Of a stretch of 64,000 nucleotides of DNA, positions 13,911 through 22,111 are shown piece after piece. Positions within the stretch are counted from its first letter, which is position 1; every line of letters begins with the position of its first letter. Source of the DNA: a virus; IMG/VR virus record IMGVR_UViG_3300005336_000001, positions 1 through 64,000 of that record; one strand, written 5' to 3'. The position numbers and the translations under genes were made by a program. Below the pieces are notes generated by a model. The model was not told the DNA's origin. It was given only the letters and a program-made list of their open reading frames with translations, and made no database searches.

Positions 13911-14726
13911 ATGGAAGACTTTCAATCGCACTCTAGCATTAAGTGGCAGGGCGATGTTGGCGTGGTCCAGTATGGTGGTGGTGATTCCAGCATGGTTGTC
14001 ATGTTCTACATGCGGCCAGTGGCAAATCCTTCCAAATCCACTGAGGCAGGTCGACCATTTTTTGACGATAAGGTTTATGTTCGCATCCACCCACCCGGCG
14101 AACGTCTGAACATCATCGATCGACTCGCTTCTGACGCTGACAAGAAACGCTTCCCCATGCAGTGGGCACAATTCAAAGAAAATGCCCCTCAGGTATCCAA
14201 TGGCACCCCCATTGACATGCTCTTTCCAGCTAACCCTTCCATTGGCGCAGCTCTGAAAGCTTCCGGAGTCCACACTATTGAACAATGTGGCTCTCTATCA
14301 GCCCACGCCATTGAAACCATCGGCATGGGTGCCCAACAGTGGGTGAATGATGCTCAACGTTATCTTGAGGTAGCGAATAAGGGCGTCAAAGCTTCTCAAA
14401 TGAAGCAGGCTCTTGAAGAGCGCGATCGCACCATTGGTCACCTTGAACACAAGATTGATCTTCTTGAAACAGAACTCAATCATCTGCGCGAAACTGCTTC
14501 TCAGGCAGTCACCATGCAAGATGTGCAACAAATGATGGCAAATGCTGGTGGCAAACATGGCGTTCGCCCACAATACGCTACCACAGCCAAGCAACTTCCT
14601 CCTTCATTTGACTCGCAAACTGCTCAGATCAATGGGACGCACATTACTCGTGATTTGGCGAAAACTAAGAAGCCGAGTAAAGTGTCCGTTGCCACCCCAA
14701 AGCGTCAACGTATTCGCGTTTCGTAA
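13911..14726 (+). CDS. Conserved hypothetical phage protein, coiled coil
   Basis: A 271-residue protein. Residues about 80-140 carry Q-W-A-Q-F-K, G-T-P-I, then A-L-K-A-S-G-V-x-T-I-E-Q, I-G-M-G-A, a helix-hairpin-like pattern I recall in a conserved phage protein near head genes. Residues about 160-200 are a coiled coil and the C-terminus is basic. Possibly a virion or DNA-binding accessory protein. Confidence 0.7.
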   Translation: MEDFQSHSSIKWQGDVGVVQYGGGDSSMVVMFYMRPVANPSKSTEAGRPFFDDKVYVRIHPPGERLNIIDRLASDADKKRFPMQWAQFKENAPQVSNGTPIDMLFPANPSIGAALKASGVHTIEQCGSLSAHAIETIGMGAQQWVNDAQRYLEVANKGVKASQMKQALEERDRTIGHLEHKIDLLETELNHLRETASQAVTMQDVQQMMANAGGKHGVRPQYATTAKQLPPSFDSQTAQINGTHITRDLAKTKKPSKVSVATPKRQRIRVS

Positions 14727-14756
14727 TATCATCAACACTCCTAAGGAGATTAAAAC

Positions 14757-15128
14757 ATGCCTACTGCTGATGCCCTGATGGGACATGGACTTCCTGCACA
14801 AAGCGCTGAGCAGTTGGGTGGCAATCCATCTGCTCGTGGTCCCGGTATTGGTACCGCACAAGTCGGTGCTAAGACTGTTATTTCAAAGAATACTGAGTTG
14901 ACGCCAACTGCTGGAAATACTGCATACATTCTGCCGAATGGTCTATTCGATAATTTTCAACTTTATAACTCGGCAGCTACCGCAGTAACCGCGCTCGTGT
15001 ATGCCCCAGTAGGGCACACCATGAATGGTGGTGCATCGGCTTCCACTCCAGTTAGCATTCCTCAGAACAAGGCTGCCATTATCTGGCAGTACAAGCCAAA
15101 CTTCTGGGCTTCCGTTCTGACGGCGTGA
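14757..15128 (+). CDS. Small structural-type hypothetical protein
   Basis: A 123-residue Ala/Thr/Asn-rich beta-type protein with few charges, preceded by a strong AAGGAG within the palindrome CTCCTAAGGAG. The composition resembles decoration or fibre-associated proteins. No family is recognised. Confidence 0.6.
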   Translation: MPTADALMGHGLPAQSAEQLGGNPSARGPGIGTAQVGAKTVISKNTELTPTAGNTAYILPNGLFDNFQLYNSAATAVTALVYAPVGHTMNGGASASTPVSIPQNKAAIIWQYKPNFWASVLTA

Positions 15129-15132
15129 TAAA

Positions 15133-15516
15133 ATGACAATAGTAGATATCCCAGGAATTATCACTGGAATTCAGTATGAGGATGTACCAGCAAACTTTGA
15201 GTTTGTCTCTTTGTCTGCTGGGACAGATGGTACTGATCCTCCAACTGAGATAGGTCCAACTGGGAAGCCAATAACAGTGGTACTGGCTTCAAATACAAAT
15301 CTTGGAGGTTTTTCAACTTCTGGATTTATTATGTCATCAAGTTTCAATGTCGGTGACGTTGTTGAGATCTATTTGGTATCTTCTATTTCTGGCCAAACTC
15401 TTACTGTCTTTGATGAAAACAACAATCAAATTGTCACTAAGAGTGGCCTAGGAGTAGGGGCAGTGTGTCGTAAATTGTCTACAGAAAATGGCATAACTTG
15501 GGGGACCGTGAGTTAA
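15133..15516 (+). CDS. Hypothetical beta-rich protein
   Basis: A 127-residue protein rich in Thr, Ser, Gly and Ile, and probably all-beta (V-E-I-Y-L-V-S-S, L-T-V-F-D-E-N). It lies 4 nt after the previous gene and one base before the adaptor gene. It may be a minor virion component. Confidence 0.6.
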   Translation: MTIVDIPGIITGIQYEDVPANFEFVSLSAGTDGTDPPTEIGPTGKPITVVLASNTNLGGFSTSGFIMSSSFNVGDVVEIYLVSSISGQTLTVFDENNNQIVTKSGLGVGAVCRKLSTENGITWGTVS

Positions 15517-15517
15517 A

Positions 15518-16492
15518 ATGCCGCTTTCGCTGTTGCAAATTATCCAGCGCACCCAAGCAGAGCTTGGATTGCCGCAAGCAGCTACTGTTGCTGGCAATAC
15601 TGACGCCACGACACAGCAAATGTTTGCGTTGGCTAACCGTTGTCTAGACGAACTTCGACGCTGTAACCCTACCGGGTGGACAGCGTTGCAGTTCGAGTAT
15701 GACCTTGTTGTCCCTGTGCCAATCAATACCACTGGAAATTTGTCAACAGCGTACACGGCTATAATTGACACCATCCCAAGCACCGTTGGCTTGGAAGCCA
15801 ATTATTGGTCTGTGTCAGGCAATGATATCCCACAGGCAGCACGTATCAATTCCATAGACAGCCTCACGCAAGTGACCATGTCGATGGAAGCGACCAATGC
15901 GGATATCATTAATGATATCCCAGTGACATTTGCCAAGGATACATTTCCTGAACCATCAGGCTTTGATTGGTTCCAGAACCGCACTATGTGGGATAGGACC
16001 AATCGTTGGGAGCTTATTGGGCCTGATAGCCCGCAATTGGATCAATGGCATCGTTCCGGTATTGTTGTGACTGGACCGCGTAGACACTTCCGTCAACTTG
16101 GCCCGTTTGCAAACAACTTCCGTATCTGGCCACCTCCAACTGAACTAACGTCCCCACTTCAGCTTGTGTTTGAGTTCCTGTCCTTGAATGCTGTACGTGT
16201 TAATAATTCTACAACTGATTTCGCTCAGTACTTTGTAAATGATGCTGACACTTGCCTTCTTGACGAGAACGCCATGATCATGGGGATCAAATGGATGTTC
16301 TGGGAAATCAAGGGTATGGGGAGTTATGCCACGCTTCAAGGTCGTTGGGTGGATTATGTTGACAGGCTGATTGCCCGCGATGGTGCGGCACCTACCTTGC
16401 AACTGGCCAAGCGTGTTTCGCCTGTGTTCATATCACCGTCGAATGTCCAAGATGGATTTTTTCCCGGTCCAAGCGGTCAAAACGGGACCTGA
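15518..16492 (+). CDS. Head-to-tail adaptor-like protein
   Basis: A 324-residue protein. The N-terminus L-L-Q-I-I-Q-R-T-Q-A-E-L-G-L, the middle W-D-R-T-N-R-W-E-L-I-G-P-D-S-P-Q and G-P-R-R-x-F-R, and N-F-R-I-W-P-P-P followed by D-T-C-L-L-D-E-N-A-M-I-M-G-I-K-W match a pattern I associate with podophage adaptor/tail-tube proteins (functional analogues of P22 gp4 or T7 gp11). It precedes the nozzle-like gene by four small or mid-sized genes. Confidence 0.65.
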   Translation: MPLSLLQIIQRTQAELGLPQAATVAGNTDATTQQMFALANRCLDELRRCNPTGWTALQFEYDLVVPVPINTTGNLSTAYTAIIDTIPSTVGLEANYWSVSGNDIPQAARINSIDSLTQVTMSMEATNADIINDIPVTFAKDTFPEPSGFDWFQNRTMWDRTNRWELIGPDSPQLDQWHRSGIVVTGPRRHFRQLGPFANNFRIWPPPTELTSPLQLVFEFLSLNAVRVNNSTTDFAQYFVNDADTCLLDENAMIMGIKWMFWEIKGMGSYATLQGRWVDYVDRLIARDGAAPTLQLAKRVSPVFISPSNVQDGFFPGPSGQNGT

Positions 16493-16547
16493 ATTGGGGT
16501 TATGGTGTGGCGTCATCACAAATTTGGCTTAATTGGGATATTTTGCG

Positions 16548-16736
16548 ATGGCTTTCGGTACAACCAATCTCCAGCAAGTCCTCGCCTATCTGAAGGGTGG
16601 ACATCCAATTAAGCCCCCGGCTGGCGTGCCCGCTGGTACGGTTTTGACTGCCCCATCCCCACCTACCGTTGCATTGTCAAGCATGGCTCAAAAGCCACGA
16701 CAAGCCCTTGTAGCGGCTCCTAAAGTGGGGCCATGA
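16548..16736 (+). CDS. Small Pro-rich hypothetical protein
   Basis: A 62-residue protein from ATG 16548 (an in-frame TTG lies at 16533). It is rich in Pro, Ala and Val in the second half. No motif or function is recognised; it sits in the tail gene series with 1 nt to the next gene. Confidence 0.5.
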   Translation: MAFGTTNLQQVLAYLKGGHPIKPPAGVPAGTVLTAPSPPTVALSSMAQKPRQALVAAPKVGP

Positions 16737-16737
16737 C

Positions 16738-17043
16738 ATGGCAATGTTTCCAGACCCAAATCTTGTTCTAAAAGCTCTACGTGATCAGGAAGTAAAGCCG
16801 GTATTGCCAGTTCCTGATACTGGTGATGATAATGTGCTTCCTCCTGATCCAGGATACATGGGAAAACAACCTCCGTACATATTTGTGTCTGGAAAAGGGC
16901 AAATGCCTTTTCCAGATAATCGTGATCCACGGACTGATTTTGCTAATAGGTGGCCACAAAACCTTCCGCCATCAGGAATCTTGAATGATTTGCAGCCGCA
17001 ACCACAGATGCCTCCTTTGATGCGAAGGTTGCCTAATGGCTGA
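16738..17043 (+). CDS. Pro-rich hypothetical protein
   Basis: A 101-residue protein, with about one residue in five proline, probably unstructured, and ending in P-P-L-M-R-R-L-P-N-G. It overlaps the next start by 8 bp. Function unknown. Confidence 0.6.
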   Translation: MAMFPDPNLVLKALRDQEVKPVLPVPDTGDDNVLPPDPGYMGKQPPYIFVSGKGQMPFPDNRDPRTDFANRWPQNLPPSGILNDLQPQPQMPPLMRRLPNG

Positions 17044-18025
17044 CAATTCGATCATCAATGCCCTGAAAGGTGTGGACCCAGCGGATGCAATGCCCTTTGG
17101 GGCTGCAAACACGCCCGAAGGTTCTCCAACTATGTTTGGGAACATGCTCAGTGGTTTAATGAGCATGCCTAAGCACTTGATTGATGCTGCCAAGACATAT
17201 GATCCACAAGACCCTCATGGGTCCATTGATCGGCTGATCCCTGCTTCCACTGAGACAGCGATGTCTTTGGCTGGTGTGGGCGCTCCTGCGGCAGAAGTAG
17301 GCGCGGCAGGTATCTTTGGTGGCAAGCTTGCCAAGACAGCAGATATGAAAGCACTCATCGAAGCCAATGACATGTTTAAGGGCTCAAAGCCCATGTCACA
17401 GATTTATGGTGATACTGGTTGGTTTAAATCTCCAACCGATATGAAGTGGCGTTTTGAAATCCCTGATGACAGATCACGAATGATCGGCCATGGTCTAGAT
17501 TATTCTAAAGAAGGAAATTTTGTAAGAGGCCCTGCTGGTGTGATACTGGATCATCCTGAGTTATACAAAGCATACCCACAGCTTGCAAAAGATGACATGT
17601 ATAATTCAGTTTTTCACAATGCTCCTAACGGTGTTGGACGTGGATCATACGACCCAGTAAATGGAGTGGCTGAAATTGAAGCTGGAAATTTAGATAATGC
17701 ACGTAATGTCGCGTTGCATGAAATGCAACATGGTGTTCAAACACTTGAGAATTTTGCACCGGGTGGAAATCCAAGACGGATAGAATACCTTCAAAGATAC
17801 GCGCAAAGTAAACTTCCATTAAATGAACTTAAGAGTGATCCAAACGATGTGTATGCACGTCTTGGTGGTGAAGTAGAATCTAGAAATGTTCAAACACGTA
17901 TGGATATGACACCTGCGCACCGCCGTTTGGTTTCTCCATGGGAGACTCAAGACACACGTTATTCTGATCAGCTTGCAATGGATCCACGTACTGAGCTAAT
18001 CAGAGCTTTGAGGAATTCACGGTGA
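17036..18025 (+). CDS. Metallopeptidase-like (LPD23-type) virion-module protein
   Basis: A 329-residue protein. Residues about 226-245 read A-L-H-E-M-Q-H-G-V-Q-T-L-E, followed by F-A-P-G-G-N and later L-G-G-E-V-E-S-R-N-V-Q-x-R. This is the signature I associate with large polyvalent protein-associated domain 23, and HEMQH has the zincin HExxH form with the later E as a possible third ligand. The N-terminal 100 residues are helical and Gly/Ala-rich. It may act on peptidoglycan or proteins during DNA entry or assembly, which is inferred. Confidence 0.65.
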   Translation: MADNSIINALKGVDPADAMPFGAANTPEGSPTMFGNMLSGLMSMPKHLIDAAKTYDPQDPHGSIDRLIPASTETAMSLAGVGAPAAEVGAAGIFGGKLAKTADMKALIEANDMFKGSKPMSQIYGDTGWFKSPTDMKWRFEIPDDRSRMIGHGLDYSKEGNFVRGPAGVILDHPELYKAYPQLAKDDMYNSVFHNAPNGVGRGSYDPVNGVAEIEAGNLDNARNVALHEMQHGVQTLENFAPGGNPRRIEYLQRYAQSKLPLNELKSDPNDVYARLGGEVESRNVQTRMDMTPAHRRLVSPWETQDTRYSDQLAMDPRTELIRALRNSR

Positions 18026-19686
18026 GAAAAGTCAAATCACTAGATAAGGTTCCTACGCCAGCGCCGGACGTCATAACCAAGGTTGTGCCGGTACCTACTG
18101 ATGGTTGGGACGCTATTTCGCCTTTGGCGTCCATGGACCCAAAACGTGCACCTATTCTCAATAACTGGATTCCACGACCCGGCTGGGTTGAATTACGCAA
18201 GGGTTATTTCCCTTGGGTACTTCTTGATGAAATAGTCCCAGTGGAAACTATCATGGTGCGTCGTGCTGAGGGTGGCGAACAAATGTTTGTTGCTGCTGGC
18301 AACACCATTTATGATGCTTCCACGTCAGCGGCTCCCACTGTTGCTGTTACTGGATTAAACTCTGCCCGTTGGCAATATGCCAATTTCACCCCAGCCCTCG
18401 GCACCACAGTCATCCAAATTGTCAATGGAATTGACACGTTGAGGATGTATGACGGCATCACGTGGACGACCCCAACTATCACGGGTTTGCCCGGTGGCCG
18501 CACTACTGCATCCATTACCAATATCCATGTTCAAAAGCGTAGGTTCTGGTACGTCTTGGGTGACGGCTCTGGTGGTGGCTCTACCGTAGCCGCTTTCATG
18601 CCTACGGATGCAATCATGGGAGCTATTGATGGCACCCTTGATCTTGGTGCAAACTGGAGCAAAGGTGGCTATCTTGTTGCTATTGCCGATTGGACATTGG
18701 ATGGTGGCAATGGCCCATCCGACTACATGGTTTTCATTTCATCCAGAGGCCAAGTCACCATCTTCAGTGGTGTAGACCCAACTGATGCTACCAACTGGAT
18801 TTTGGCTGGCACGTTTGATCTATCTCCACCAATTAGCCTTCGTTGTGCTACCAAGATTGGTTCTGACGTTGGCCTTATTACACAACAAGGTGTCATTCCA
18901 CTTTCACAAGCCCTTCCCTATGAGGCTGGTGCTGAACGCAGTGTGGCGATCACTGCTCGCATTCAAAATGCGATGGCACAGGCGGCGATCGTCGGTCTGG
19001 ATTTGTTTGGTTGGCAATTGATCAGTTTCGCACCTGAAACTGTTGCCATCTTGAATGTGCCTCAAGTTGAGAACAAAACTCAAGTTCAATACGTGATGAA
19101 TGTTCTTACTGGCGCGTGGGCACAGTTCACTGGCTGGAACGCTAATTGTTTTGAAGTCTACAATAATGAATTGTTCTTTGGCGGCAATTCAGGAGAAATA
19201 AACAGAGCGTTTGTGGGGAGCAGTGATTTTTCAACCCCCATCCTTGCTGACATGCAATGTGCCTACAATTACTTTGATGCACCGGGACGTTTGAAGCGTA
19301 TGACGGCCGTCCAGCCTTTCATCACGGCTGGTGAGACAATCACACCTTTCATTTCAGTAGATGTGGATTTCAAAATCCAAGAGTTGAATGCCCCTATTCA
19401 AATTTTGAATGGTGGTGCGTTGTGGGATACCGCAATTTGGGATACGTCAGTTTGGTTTGGTTCCATTATTCAAACTACAGATTGGCTAAGTGCTCAAGCA
19501 CTGGGTCACGCATTGGCAGTCCACATGACCGTCAACGTTGCTAGTATCTCAGCAGATGGAACACAAGCTCTTTTTGACTTCTCACTCTTTGATGATGCGG
19601 TTTTTGACTCTGGATTTGATCAAAATGCATCTATCCTGCAAGTGAATGCTTTTAACACAATACTAGAAATGGGGGGGTTCATTTAG
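18022..19686 (+). CDS. Tail nozzle-like structural protein (P22 gp10-like by role)
   Basis: A 554-residue beta-rich protein starting at GTG that overlaps the previous stop (GTGA). The start G-W-D-A-I-S-P-L-A-S-M-D-P-K-R-A-P-I-L-N-N-W-I-P-R is typical of a large family of podophage tail proteins, followed by repeated beta-propeller-like units. By position after the adaptor it is probably the nozzle/packaged-DNA-stabilising protein. Named by position and remembered pattern only. Confidence 0.65.
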   Translation: MRKVKSLDKVPTPAPDVITKVVPVPTDGWDAISPLASMDPKRAPILNNWIPRPGWVELRKGYFPWVLLDEIVPVETIMVRRAEGGEQMFVAAGNTIYDASTSAAPTVAVTGLNSARWQYANFTPALGTTVIQIVNGIDTLRMYDGITWTTPTITGLPGGRTTASITNIHVQKRRFWYVLGDGSGGGSTVAAFMPTDAIMGAIDGTLDLGANWSKGGYLVAIADWTLDGGNGPSDYMVFISSRGQVTIFSGVDPTDATNWILAGTFDLSPPISLRCATKIGSDVGLITQQGVIPLSQALPYEAGAERSVAITARIQNAMAQAAIVGLDLFGWQLISFAPETVAILNVPQVENKTQVQYVMNVLTGAWAQFTGWNANCFEVYNNELFFGGNSGEINRAFVGSSDFSTPILADMQCAYNYFDAPGRLKRMTAVQPFITAGETITPFISVDVDFKIQELNAPIQILNGGALWDTAIWDTSVWFGSIIQTTDWLSAQALGHALAVHMTVNVASISADGTQALFDFSLFDDAVFDSGFDQNASILQVNAFNTILEMGGFI

Positions 19687-20130
19687 ATGTCTAAAGGTCT
19701 TTTGTTGGATGCTGACGCATTAGTGGCTGGTTGGGCTTTTCAAACTCACAACAAGGTTCCAATTCATGTGGATCGGGCATTAGGAATCATCGATAACAAT
19801 GTAATTGTCGGTGCCGCACTGTTTTCATCCTACAACGGTGTGAACGCTGATCTATCCTACTACGGCAAAGGCACCGTCACTGTTGGAATTATCAGGGCAC
19901 TTGTGAGGATAGGACTTTATGAGTTGCGCCTGTCAAGATGTACGGCTATTGTCCCTAAACGTCCAAGTTATCTTCTAAAGAAGCTTCCCAAGCTTGGCTT
20001 CAGATACGAAGGCGTTCAGCGTAGATATTACGGTCCCACAGATTCCGCACGTCACGTAGGGTGCCGTTTTGTTTTGTTCAGAGAAGACATGGAAAAGCTT
20101 CTATCTGAACGTCACAAGAAAGTTGCATAA
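19687..20130 (+). CDS. GNAT-fold-like phage protein
   Basis: A 147-residue protein beginning at the base after the previous stop. The segment N-A-D-L-S-Y-Y-G-K-G-T-V-T-V-G-I-I-R-A-L, then a Lys/Arg strand, then L-P-K-L-G-F-R-Y-E-G, follows the acetyltransferase-like layout known for a small protein in many podophage tail modules. A clear acetyl-CoA R/Q-x-x-G-x-G/A loop is not evident, so catalysis is doubtful and a structural role is possible. Confidence 0.6.
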   Translation: MSKGLLLDADALVAGWAFQTHNKVPIHVDRALGIIDNNVIVGAALFSSYNGVNADLSYYGKGTVTVGIIRALVRIGLYELRLSRCTAIVPKRPSYLLKKLPKLGFRYEGVQRRYYGPTDSARHVGCRFVLFREDMEKLLSERHKKVA

Positions 20131-20354
20131 TGTTTGGTGCAGACGTTGGTTCACCGCAATTAGGAAGTCCGGCTGCGTCTGTAAATTCGCAGTCTGTTCA
20201 GCTTTTGGGAAATCAACAAGGTGCGCCCCCACAGAATGTTTATCCAAATTTTGATCCCGGAATTTTGAATACCACAGCCCCTATTTCATCTTCCACAAAT
20301 CCGAGCATTGCTTACATGGTTAAAGCTTTAAAAGGTGATTCTAAAAATGGGTAA
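20130..20354 (+). CDS. Small hypothetical protein
   Basis: A 74-residue protein rich in Ser, Asn, Pro and Gln, probably unstructured. It overlaps the previous gene by one base (TAATG) and the next by 8. Function unknown. Confidence 0.6.
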   Translation: MFGADVGSPQLGSPAASVNSQSVQLLGNQQGAPPQNVYPNFDPGILNTTAPISSSTNPSIAYMVKALKGDSKNG

Positions 20355-21240
20355 TTCTCCTGATCCGCCACCAGTAGCAGATCCAAATGTTGTGGCTGGC
20401 AATCAAGCTGCCCTCAACAAGACGGCTGCCATTGATTCTCAACAAGGATCGATGGTCAATCAATCCAATCCTTTTGGAAGTTTGACATATACTCAGACTG
20501 GAACTTCTGCGGATGGCACACCGCTGTATACTGCCAACACGCAATACACAGGAACTAATGCTGATCTTTTAAATATCCTTCAAGGCACCCAAAAGACAGC
20601 CGGGCAGGCCGGGCAAAATCTTATCAGTGGTGCCAATTACGGCGCGGCACAGCCGGGCGATGTCATTGGCAATGCCACAAAGGGCCTCACACAGCAGGCG
20701 ATGGCACAGCAAGTGGCTTATCTTCAGCCACAGTTTGACTATGACACCAGTAAGCTCGATACCAAATTGAAGAACCAAGGTCTTAATCCGGGAACACCGG
20801 GTTACGATCAGGCCATGAACGCGCTTAAGCAAAGTCAAGGACAGACTGTCACTGGCTTTGAAGCGTCCATGGAACCACAGATGTACCAACAGGCAACTCA
20901 GAACTATCTGCTGCCTGCACAACTTGGTGGAACGTTGGCTGGTTTGGGCTCACCTACAGCACCAACTTGGAACTCAACCCCGAATTTTAACGTTCAATCG
21001 CCTGATCTAATTGGTGCCACGAATAGTGCACAGCAAGCGCAGCAAGCGCAGTATCAAGCACAACTTGCTCAGAGCAATAACATGATGTCTGGATTGTTTG
21101 GTATCCCAACAGCCATTCTCGGTGGTTGGGCAAAGGGTGGTGGGTTAGGTAGCCTTCTTGGTGCTGGTGGTTTGGGTGCCAGCACTGCGGATGCAGGTTT
21201 GGCTAGCCTTGCCTCTCTTGGCCCGGCTGCGATTATATGA
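20347..21240 (+). CDS. Gln/Ala-rich internal virion-type protein
   Basis: A 297-residue protein from ATG 20347 (AAAGGTGA upstream; a GTG lies at 20335). The sequence A-G-N-Q-A-A-L-N-K-T-A-A, G-S-L-T-Y-T-Q-T-G, a long Gln-rich helical middle, and a Gly/Ala-rich amphipathic C-terminus follow the pattern of small ejection/DNA-transfer proteins in podophages. Inferred to be ejected with DNA to form part of the trans-envelope channel. Confidence 0.6.
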   Translation: MGNSPDPPPVADPNVVAGNQAALNKTAAIDSQQGSMVNQSNPFGSLTYTQTGTSADGTPLYTANTQYTGTNADLLNILQGTQKTAGQAGQNLISGANYGAAQPGDVIGNATKGLTQQAMAQQVAYLQPQFDYDTSKLDTKLKNQGLNPGTPGYDQAMNALKQSQGQTVTGFEASMEPQMYQQATQNYLLPAQLGGTLAGLGSPTAPTWNSTPNFNVQSPDLIGATNSAQQAQQAQYQAQLAQSNNMMSGLFGIPTAILGGWAKGGGLGSLLGAGGLGASTADAGLASLASLGPAAII

Positions 21241-21719
21241 TCCAATTCTTGGATACAGGGTCTTGTGTTCCAGAGAGTCCTGAAACGTTGCGTATCCAAC
21301 AAGATCAGCTTATCAGGAAGAAACGTGTTGCTCAGATGTTTCCAATCGGTACTGAGGAGCTTCCACTTCCTGAAGGTCATATGCGTCACGCCAACTTCAG
21401 AGGTGTTTTTCACTACAATCCAGCGTTGGTCAGCCCTGAAATGATTGATTTCTTAGGTTTGACTGGAAGTGAGAACCAAATTCTAAATCTTGGCTTCTAC
21501 AATAAGACTGAAATAGCGCAACGAGTTAGGGCTGGTGAACAACTGACTTGTATCGTAGAAATGACGCAAGACGGTGTTGAGATTCGTTCAGCGGCAGCAA
21601 CCGACAAAACGCTTCCGTCACAAAAAGCGTACTTTGAAAACACAAAAGAGCCTAACAGTGTCATTGTGACAGGAATTCTACCCGTTAGGGTCGCGAACGC
21701 AATAGAAGGTAAAAAGTGA
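21237..21719 (+). CDS. Hypothetical virion-module protein
   Basis: A 160-residue protein starting in an ATGA overlap. It has a mixed alpha/beta appearance with N-F-R-G-V-F-H-Y-N-P and an I-V-T-G-I-L-P-V strand near the end. No family is recognised. Confidence 0.65.
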   Translation: MIQFLDTGSCVPESPETLRIQQDQLIRKKRVAQMFPIGTEELPLPEGHMRHANFRGVFHYNPALVSPEMIDFLGLTGSENQILNLGFYNKTEIAQRVRAGEQLTCIVEMTQDGVEIRSAAATDKTLPSQKAYFENTKEPNSVIVTGILPVRVANAIEGKK

Positions 21720-22111
21720 TGGATCCAACTCAAACAACCCCATCTTACTTGCAACAACAGCCAAACAATCCGACTTATCCGGGTGCCATTTCCAATATGA
21801 TCAAGGCAATCATGTCGGGAAATGATCAATTCAAGGCAGCACAAGCCAAAGCAGCTACCGCACAAGGCACTCCACAATTGGCACCTCCTTCGCCATCTGT
21901 ACCCATACCAATGAGTGGTGCCCAATCGCCTGCTGCGCCGATGCCAGCGCCGCCCATGCCTACTGCTGGTGCCACGCCACCAGTTTCTATGCCCATGCCG
22001 GTTAGCCCTACTTCCATGGGAGGTGGTGTGCCGCTTCCAGGAATGCCGAACGGTATTGATCCATCTATGCAAGCTTTGTTTAGTCAAATTCCAGGTGCTG
22101 GAGGTCAATAA
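21719..22111 (+). CDS. Pro/Met-rich hypothetical protein
   Basis: A 130-residue protein from ATG 21719 (TGATG overlap). Residues about 55-115 are Pro/Met/Ala-rich, a low-complexity type also seen in the portal insert. It ends one base into the next gene. Function unknown; probably a virion or assembly accessory protein. Confidence 0.6.
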   Translation: MDPTQTTPSYLQQQPNNPTYPGAISNMIKAIMSGNDQFKAAQAKAATAQGTPQLAPPSPSVPIPMSGAQSPAAPMPAPPMPTAGATPPVSMPMPVSPTSMGGGVPLPGMPNGIDPSMQALFSQIPGAGGQ

